Shown piece after piece: positions 57,952-64,000 of a stretch of DNA of 64,000 nt. The DNA is from Hondaea fermentalgiana. Lineage: Eukaryota; Sar; Bigyra; Thraustochytrida; Thraustochytriidae. The notes below the pieces were generated by a model. It had not been told where the DNA came from. It did no database searches and was given only the letters and a program-made list of their open reading frames with translations. The DNA lies in the NCBI GenBank assembly GCA_014084085.1, contig NPFB01000028.1, positions 389,663 through 453,662 on the forward strand. Direction: 5' to 3'. Positions within the stretch are counted from its first letter, which is position 1. Every line of letters starts with the position of its first letter. The position numbers and the translations under genes are program-made.

Positions 57952-58977
57952 ATGAAGAGCTCGGTGTGGCTTGCGTACGCGACACTAGCGGTCGTGGGTA
58001 TCGTGTGGACGCACTGGTATCTGTACAAATGGCTCGAAGAGGATGCCATGCTGCGCCAGCCGTCTGATCCGCTCTCGCTGTTTACGCGATTCTTCAACGA
58101 CGCTGTTGCAAACCCAATGGGCGTTGCCGTTTACTATAGTATCTTTACGTTTACGTGCGCAACGCTGTGGAGCTTTGTTGCAGAGTCAAGTCGTCGCAGA
58201 TGCCAGGTTCCCTCTGTCGCACCCGCGGTTGTCCCTCTGCTCTCGATTGTGCTGGCAGCCTGCGGTGCTGTGCCAGGTTTTTTGGCGCTTGTACAGCGCT
58301 CCGCCCCACGAGAAGTGCCTCGAGGCGTACCGCAATACGAACTCGGGGCCTCGCGAGCTTTTAACATTGTTTTTTTCAATCTCATGTGGCTTACTGGCAT
58401 TGTACTGGTCCTGCCAGGCACAGCGTCGGCGTGGCCCGGCGGCAAGTTTGACCCTACCGTTTTGGCGGTGGTGGGCATTGCAGCTGTTGCGCCTCCGCTG
58501 GCGTTGCCATTTGACGGAACGCGCAGTCTACAATGGAAAGAACCGGATTCAAGCTCGCACGAGTCGCGAGGCGGACGGTTGCCGGACCGTGAGTTTGCGC
58601 ACTATCTAATCATGGTGAACGCCGGGCTCACGGCGGTGGTGGGCCTCTTTGTGCACCTGTATGCTTGGGCATGTATCCTGCAATGTGGCTCTCTCGTGGT
58701 GTTGTGGGATGAGCTGACGGCCAATTCGGCCATCACGTTCATGCTGGTGGACTACATTATTCTCGTTATTGCGGCATACCTTTGGCTTGAGGTGGAGGCG
58801 ATGCGTCCGGTTCGGTCAGCGAGCTCGATTCGCACGTCGTCACGGGAGGGCCCGCTCCAGTGGCGGGATTTGCTTTCGGTGACAATCTTTGGGCCCATTT
58901 GCCATTTCTCGATTGCCTTTGCGAGCCGCGAGTATGGTCTTTTCCAGTTGGATAGTCTTCAGCTCAAGAGTGTCTAA
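57952..58977 (+). CDS. Polytopic membrane protein of unknown function (about 8 TM)
   Basis: The 341-residue protein has about eight hydrophobic helices: VWLAYATLAVVGIVWTHWYL (about 5-24), then segments near 56, 88, 137, 162, 210, 253 and 300. The loops carry few motifs; a luminal or cytosolic basic/Ser-rich patch precedes the last helix (SSIRTSSREG). No transporter or enzyme signature is recognised. ATG 57952 opens right before helix 1. The last 44 codons and the stop lie within a 175-bp unit duplicated in tandem downstream. Function unknown. Confidence 0.72.
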   Translation: MKSSVWLAYATLAVVGIVWTHWYLYKWLEEDAMLRQPSDPLSLFTRFFNDAVANPMGVAVYYSIFTFTCATLWSFVAESSRRRCQVPSVAPAVVPLLSIVLAACGAVPGFLALVQRSAPREVPRGVPQYELGASRAFNIVFFNLMWLTGIVLVLPGTASAWPGGKFDPTVLAVVGIAAVAPPLALPFDGTRSLQWKEPDSSSHESRGGRLPDREFAHYLIMVNAGLTAVVGLFVHLYAWACILQCGSLVVLWDELTANSAITFMLVDYIILVIAAYLWLEVEAMRPVRSASSIRTSSREGPLQWRDLLSVTIFGPICHFSIAFASREYGLFQLDSLQLKSV

Positions 58978-59195
58978 GAAAGGAAAAAAGGTGAACGCAG
59001 GCTGGTGAAGAACGTACGTAGAGGGCGCGCTCCAGTGGCGGGATTTGCTTTTGGTGGCAATCTTTGGGCCCATTTGCCATTTTTCGATTGCCTTTGCGAG
59101 CCTCGAGTATGGTTTTTTCCAGCTGGATAGTCTTCAGCTCAAGAGTGTCCAAGAAAGGAAAAAAGGTGAACGCAGGCTGGTGAAGAACGTACGTA
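58846..59195 (+). repeat. Tandem duplication of a 175-bp unit spanning a gene 3' end
   Basis: Unit 1 is 58846-59020 and unit 2 is 59021-59195. They differ at 8 of 175 positions by my manual count. Unit 1 contains the last 44 codons and stop of the 8-TM gene. In unit 2 the stop-equivalent TAA reads CAA. Confidence 0.92.
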
Positions 59196-59600
59196 GGCCC
59201 TAGCTTGAGTTGTGAGACTCGCCAACCAAGAGAAAAGAAGAGAAAAGAAAATGAACGTAGCTTGAATTGGAAAAAGAATGAGAGTTCGGTTGCAGGGCCA
59301 AGTACGGTTTTTTTTTTTTAACCCAAACGGAGCGCTGCAGCTTCATGCAGTCAGTGCACTTCACTGGCGGAAAGACGTGCAGAAAGACAAGCGCAGAAAT
59401 GAAATGGGGCGGTCGACTCTCGACAGGTCCAGTAACCCAGTGTTCAAAGAAAGGTATGCATCTCTCTTCGTGTGTCTCGTCCGAATACACAGGCCTCCCT
59501 CCCTTTAGGTTTTTCATCGTACATGTATCTCTTCATGTTTTTCATTACGGACCTAATTGCGACAGCAGAAGCACCAATCGAGAGCGACAACGCTTCTCGC
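59196..59600. other. Convergent 3' intergenic region
   Basis: The 405 bases beyond the tandem duplication hold 3' flanks and a poly-T tract at about 59309-59319. No gene is visible. Confidence 0.4.
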
Positions 59601-60746
59601 TTATCCGCTAACATGGTAAACAGGAGTGCTGGGCACGAGAGGCTTGAGGCCGGCAGCCCGCTGAAGTTTGCCCTTGATCTCGGTGTTTCCAATGGTACCG
59701 AACGACCAAGGCGGGGCCTGGCGCACGCAACGCAAGGCGACGCTTCGCAAGTAGTCCTTGCGCATGAAAGCAATCCTGCTCGCGACGGTGGCGTTTGGCT
59801 GGTTGTAAATGTTGTATCCGAGCAAGTGAATCGGACTCGTGAGAAATTGCACAGCGAGCGGAAGTGTGACCTGCGCGTAATAGTATCCATTCTCGGTGTA
59901 CTCGCTGAGCATGCCGCCAACGATGGGCGGCAAGGTGAAGAAGCAACTCATCGAGACGGCATCACGGCTGAGCCAGGCAGCGTAAGCTGCCGGTGGAACG
60001 CCAGAGGCCACCGAGGTGCCAAAGAGCTGCGCAAAGGCGCGATCCTTCATCATGGAGGCAACAGTGTTGGTTGCGGTCGTGGTGGCAAGCTTGGGCATGG
60101 CCGGGTCAACCTGTGCGAGAAGTGTTGATGAAAGCGATCAGAATTACGGATCGAGAGGAGGCGAGTCAGCTGGCTGGACCTTTCAGGTGATTGCGAGAAC
60201 AGGAGAACGCATCAAGTGTCGGGAGAGGGAGGAGTATGGAGCGTCTGGTGTGTGCAAAGCAAGTGAATTTCAGGGCAACAACATACCTTGCGCAAGCCGC
60301 ACACGGTGTCGACCAAGTTGGCCGCACAATACGTGCCGCCATAGACGGCCCAAACGTAAAAGAACTGGGGACCTTTGAGGTAAGCGATGGGCCGGGCAGC
60401 GTACTCGCGTAGAGCGGCAAAGAAGCTAGGCCAAAGGCTTCCCTTGCCGGATGCGCTCTCTGCCAGGGCGCGATCTACGGCACTCACGACGGGGGTCACT
60501 GTCGCGCCCGCAATTGCACTGTGCCATCAAGATTTTACATTTCGTCAGTTCGGTCTGTTCGCTCGAGCATGCACATGCGAAATATGAGCCACCGGGTTCT
60601 CGCGCTGAAGAGCCATGGTTTACCGCTCGCTCCGCGGCGTGCCTCGCCCTTCTGCTACCGCTCCGCCAGGTCGAGCGACGAGCAACTTACCCTGCGGTGG
60701 CGTCGCAGGCGAACCTGGCAAAGACATCCTGGAAGCTCGTGTCCAT
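59601..60746 (-). CDS. Mitochondrial-carrier-like multipass membrane protein, three exons
   Basis: Exons are 60691-60746, 60287-60518 and 59601-60110; the introns (172 and 176 nt) are both GT-AG. Phases match, giving a 265-residue protein. The first junction reads DATAG-AIAGATVTPV, a small-residue helix like those of carrier repeats. Then come YLKGPQFFYVWAVYGGTYCAANLVDTV, and after the second junction TTTATNTVASMMKD, VPPAAYAAWLSRDAVSMSCFFTLPP and VQFLTSPIHLLGYNIYN. The helix pattern resembles the mitochondrial carrier superfamily and related fungal/algal membrane proteins, but the PxD/ExxK/R signatures are degenerate. Substrate unknown. Splicing is supported by continuity of sequence character, not by alignment. 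Confidence 0.75.
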
Positions 60747-61797
60747 GGTCGTCGACGTCGGGCGCTTCGTGCGCTCTCTCGCTCTCTCGCCCGCTCCCCC
60801 TCCTCGCTCTCCCTGCCCCCGCTCGCTGCGCCCGGCGTCCTCGCTTGCAGCCGCCGCGTCGCGCGTTCACGGTTTGCTGCTGCTCTGCGGCTCTCCTGCC
60901 CCGCTGCTCTGCAGCGGGCACACCTTCGCAATTGCAGCGGCCAATGACGCACGCGCGCGAGCCCCAGCGGCGCCAGCACCAGCGCAGCGCAGCGCCTGCA
61001 AGCAGCAGCTGCAGCTCCAGCCGCGCCAGCTCAGCTGCGGCTCGCGGAGCCGCGCGAGACGTCGCCGCCTGCAGCCTCGCTGCCGCTGCCGTGGCCTGCG
61101 TCGAGCTCGGGACGCAGCGCGCGGCCGCGAACCGCGGGAGGCAGCGCAGCGCAGAGCAGTGCAGAGTAAGGAGCAGAGCAAGCAGAGCAGCGGCGCCTGC
61201 GCCTGCGCCTGGTGCGACCTGGCAGAAAGAAGCAGCGCCGGGACCGGTGCACGTCGACGGCGAGGGTTTTTTGTAGCAGCGGCGGCGGCGGCACAAGCCA
61301 GGTGCTGCTGCTGGAGGCCGGCCCGGGCGGGACGGAGAGAGGCCACGAGACACGACACGTGCCGGGGAGGGCGGCTTGCTCGGGTGGATGCGAGGGCACA
61401 GTGGTGAATTAGCCTAGGTGATAGATAAATTGACTGGGAATGTTATGTATAGTGTGTACAAGAGGTGCCAGTGGGCGGCCAGCAAGCAAAGCGACGCACG
61501 AGCGGATGCTAGTCTATCGCGTGCGTGCGTGCGAGCGAGCGTGGCTGCAAGCCTAGCCTGGCCTATCGGGGTGCATGAACGGTAGGGCGACGATGATGGA
61601 GTGGAGTGGCAGTTGTGGTTTTCTTGCATCGACAGCGCAATGGAATGCACATGAGCATCGATCGCATGCATCGTCGGTCTATGCATAGTGAACGCCTTGA
61701 GAGACAGGCACGTATAGGTAGTAGTGTACGTGGTACGAACTATGCTACAAGAGGCAACATCGCGACGCGGATGGCGCTCATGCTGATGTCCTACTCT
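60747..61797. other. GC-rich stretch without a convincing gene
   Basis: These bases lie upstream of the carrier-like gene. The region 60950-61210 is dense in GCAGCGC/CAGCAG-type repeats. Frames are open on both strands, but their products are Arg/Ala/Cys-rich and alike in all frames, the mark of composition rather than coding. ATCG/CATGC short palindromes recur at 61630-61700. Confidence 0.4.
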
Positions 61798-63122
61798 TTA
61801 GAGGTGCAAGAGGTCGTCCTCGTCGGCAGCGCGCTGCTCTTTGCTTCGCGGAGACTCAGCGACTTCCTCGGTCTTGGAGAACATGAACTCGCCGCGCGTA
61901 TCCACGGGCAGCGCCGAAGCCTGCACAGAGTGCTGTTTCTTGCCGATGAAGACCGAAGCTGCGCGCGTCTTCTGCTCCCGCTCCACAGAGCCCCGCGCAG
62001 CGGCGAGGCGTCGTGGCTGCGCCCTCGAGTTCATGCGCGCCACCGTCGTCCGAATCGCTTCTCGTCCTGCCGGCATCGCTCTCAACGCTGCCAAGCTCAC
62101 GGTCTTTCTCTCCCTCTTCACTCGTGCTTCTCTCCTTCGAACTCTTCTTCTTCTTCTTCTTCTTCTTTTCCTTCTTCGAGATCAGGATGCTCGCTATTCA
62201 GGTTTTGCTTGATCGGGCCGCTCGCACGGTCGACGACCTGCGCCTTCTCCTCGTGCGTGCATCTTCACGCTTCGCGCACAACGAGCTGAGCTGTGCAGTG
62301 CCTCGAAGCACTGCATGCAGCGGGTGAAAGAAAGCATGCACATGCCGCTTCCCCGCCTCGCCATTCAGTAACTAACATAACAGAAAGAAAAGAATCCGCC
62401 CTGCTCCAAAGCGTGCTAGCAACTCCCGGGTCCCACCGTGCGGTGCTGTGCCGCTGTCCTGCGCTGTGCTGCGCACCCGTGCTCGCGGGGGAAGGGCAGC
62501 TTTGCCGCGGCGAGGTACTGCGCGCTTCAGGCGGGGCGAGGCGGGGCCGGAGGACCGTCGGAGGCGGGCCCGCGGCGATCGGTCGGTCGGTCGGCCGATC
62601 GATCGATCGTGGACTCGGGCCAGGCTTTTTATGTCGCTTTTCAGACCCTGCTATTGATTGGCTGATGCAAAAGAGGAGAAGGACTCGGTCAGAAGGGGCC
62701 GAGAGAGACTCGCGCGGTGCCCCCCCAATGAGGTCCGTTGCGCGTCGCGGCCGCCGAGGCGGAGCTGTGCGCGAACGCTTGCGGGGAAACCGGCGGAACC
62801 TCGGAGGGGGCACTCTCCGCGTCGCGTCGCGGCGCGCCGCGGCCGCGGCCACTGGAGCAATTAATGGCAGTGTCGGGCATGCACGCACTGCTTCGTGGGT
62901 CTGGGTTGCGCAAGTCCAAACTGCACTGCGACCAGGATTTCTACTGCCAAGTTGCTGCTGCAGCTGCACTGCTGATGCGGGCGAAGGAGCTCGTTGAGCG
63001 ATTGTGGCGAGGAGATTCATTGGAAAGGAAATGATCGGTGCGGCAGCGGCAGTGTGGGCTGCCGCCGTGAATTTCGCCAAAGTCACCCAGCCGCCCTTGG
63101 CGTGTTTGGATCCTTTTCCCAT
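61798..63122 (-). CDS. Possible multi-exon gene with Lys-rich middle (low confidence)
   Basis: The reverse strand has an ATG at 63122 giving MGKGSKHAKGGW, and an open frame ending at 61798 with KTRAASVFIGKKQHSVQAS and a C-terminal DEDDLLHL. Between them (about 62080-62190) a purine tract encodes a long Lys run with KSSKERSTSEEGEKDRE in another frame. The three pieces look like a basic nucleolar-type protein joined by introns, but I could not find one consistent set of splice sites. It is given as a hypothesis. The span 62200-63050 otherwise holds GC-rich DNA and a GGTC/GATC tandem (62579-62609). Confidence 0.25.
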
Positions 63123-63212
63123 GACCGCTGCGTTCTAGTCCTCGCTGGCAGATAAGAGCATCTGAAATCTTTACGAAACCCCTCATCGCGATAAAATCAA
63201 TATCAGTAACTT

Positions 63213-64000
63213 TCATCCATGTCTAGGGCACGTATGATCGATTGGTAGTTGATTACGGCAGCAGTGACCGCACTTGCCCAATACACATGCAACCGCAGCA
63301 GGTCTGCCGCATTGGCATACAAGATTTCTCATATTCCGCCGGTTTTCAACCCACGATTGAACAACTTTCATACAATCTTGCTCACGAAGTGGCTCATCGT
63401 GTTCCTCGACGTCAAAGTACCGTGTCAATGCCATTTCACACTGTGCCCAATTATACTCTGTGTGCATCTCTGTCTGTACTTTGTTGAAGACGTTTCGATA
63501 TAGTTGCACACGAGCTGTTATCTTTTCCAATCTGGGGCGGAGTTGGCTCCACACCATCATCGTCGGCTCCGGCCGGCCTTCTAGGGCGCACAGCAAACCA
63601 GAACGTGACGCGTGGTCTGAAAGATACCTATGAGCGAACGTAGAAGGCTGCAAGTTGTTGCATGCTGCAAGAATCTTCTCGCGCCGCTCAGGGCCGGGAA
63701 GAAGAAAAAGAACACAATCAGAGACGGTTGCATCCGCTGGCATGTCACGGAGGACTTTCGCGGAGGCCTCATCTGTCGTGTTCATCTCTTTCAAAGCATC
63801 ACTTACTGTTGTGCAAGCCACAGAGCCTCCCGAGAAGATGTACTTTCTTTTGTCCAGGACTTTCCACGTCAGTGGATGCAGCGTGTCACCTGCAGTCTTT
63901 GTCTCATCCTCGCGAAGCATTGCACTACGCAATTCCTCAAGTATTAATTCTTTATCTTTGACAACCCCAAGTTTCCCGGTCATTATTTGATCAAACACAG
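63213..64000 (-). CDS. Unknown protein with Cys-rich C-terminus, 5' end beyond window
   Basis: The reverse frame ends at 63213 and remains open to the window end. The first ATG inside is at 63983, giving 256 residues, but the gene may start outside. The body is helical and charged with no family I recognise. The C-terminus carries a compact Cys/His cluster, LVCQCGRPAAVACVLGKCG followed by HCCRNQLPIDHTCPRHG, likely to bind one or two zinc ions. Upstream, KVLRDMPADATVSDCVLFLLPG and the Arg/Glu-rich segments could be a small globular domain. Function unknown; a zinc-binding RNA or protein partner is a guess. Confidence 0.6.
   Translation of the reverse strand, partial: VFDQIMTGKLGVVKDKELILEELRSAMLREDETKTAGDTLHPLTWKVLDKRKYIFSGGSVACTTVSDALKEMNTTDEASAKVLRDMPADATVSDCVLFLLPGPERREKILAACNNLQPSTFAHRYLSDHASRSGLLCALEGRPEPTMMVWSQLRPRLEKITARVQLYRNVFNKVQTEMHTEYNWAQCEMALTRYFDVEEHDEPLREQDCMKVVQSWVENRRNMRNLVCQCGRPAAVACVLGKCGHCCRNQLPIDHTCPRHG

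Noticed and set aside
60451..61407. Long plus-strand frame of 318 codons
   Set aside because: It crosses the exons of the carrier-like gene in antisense and then a GC-rich repeat region; all frames there are open.
1..64000. tRNA, rRNA, CRISPR, transposon or viral elements
   Set aside because: I looked for B-box-like TTCGA motifs, spaced repeats, transposase or reverse-transcriptase motifs and terminal repeats and saw none that hold up by eye.

Overview
The window looks like nuclear DNA of a gene-dense, GC-rich unicellular eukaryote with few introns. Long intronless reading frames sit 0.2-1 kb apart. Seven genes have short canonical GT-AG introns (about 125-315 nt), mostly within the first 100 coding bases. 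The flagellar proteins (CEP104, DNAL4-type dynein light chain), GABA-B-like GPCR, multidomain formin and urease accessory proteins fit a zoosporic protist. A thraustochytrid/labyrinthulid stramenopile is my best guess; this is inference from gene style, not from a marker gene. Nothing suggests a virus, plasmid or prokaryotic contig. One 100-base run of N (53783-53882) is an assembly gap.

Layout, 1-22 kb: a 3'-truncated TAF2 (-), a TDA3-like FAD oxidoreductase (+), a secretory NAD-binding SDR (+), an F-box/JmjC JMJD6-like protein (-), a folate-receptor-like membrane protein (+), CstF-64 with a 28-nt first coding exon (-), an F-box/TBC RabGAP (+), a Ser-rich coiled-coil protein (-), an AKR7-type aldo-keto reductase (+), a class C GPCR (-), a secreted protein with a possible cystatin-like fold (+), a redoxin-like protein (-) and an F-box/RCC1 protein (-).

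Layout, 22-47 kb: a claudin-like/tandem PqiA membrane protein (+), the NEDD8-E1 regulatory subunit NAE1 (-), CEP104 (+), a beta-lactamase-fold hydrolase (-), a PH-ankyrin-WW-FH2 formin (+), a histidine phosphatase (-), an HTATIP2-like SDR (-), RanGAP (+), a DNAL4-like dynein light chain (-), 6-phosphogluconolactonase (+) and a small unknown protein (-).

Layout, 48-64 kb: importin-7/8 (+), BLOC1S1 (+), an MRM1-like rRNA methyltransferase running into the gap (-), an ARM-like protein (+), UreD and UreF side by side (-), an 8-TM protein with a duplicated 3' end (+), a three-exon carrier-like membrane protein (-), a 2.5-kb stretch with no confident gene, and a Cys-rich protein cut by the window end (-).

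Most genes are housekeeping and unrelated. Loose themes are nuclear transport (RanGAP, importin), ubiquitin/NEDD8 (NAE1 and three F-box proteins), cilia (CEP104, DNAL4) and urease maturation (UreD plus UreF). The most interesting items are the unusual domain combinations, the urease accessory pair, the doubly targeted-looking 6-phosphogluconolactonase and the 5'-biased tiny coding exons. I found no tRNA, rRNA, CRISPR array or transposon.
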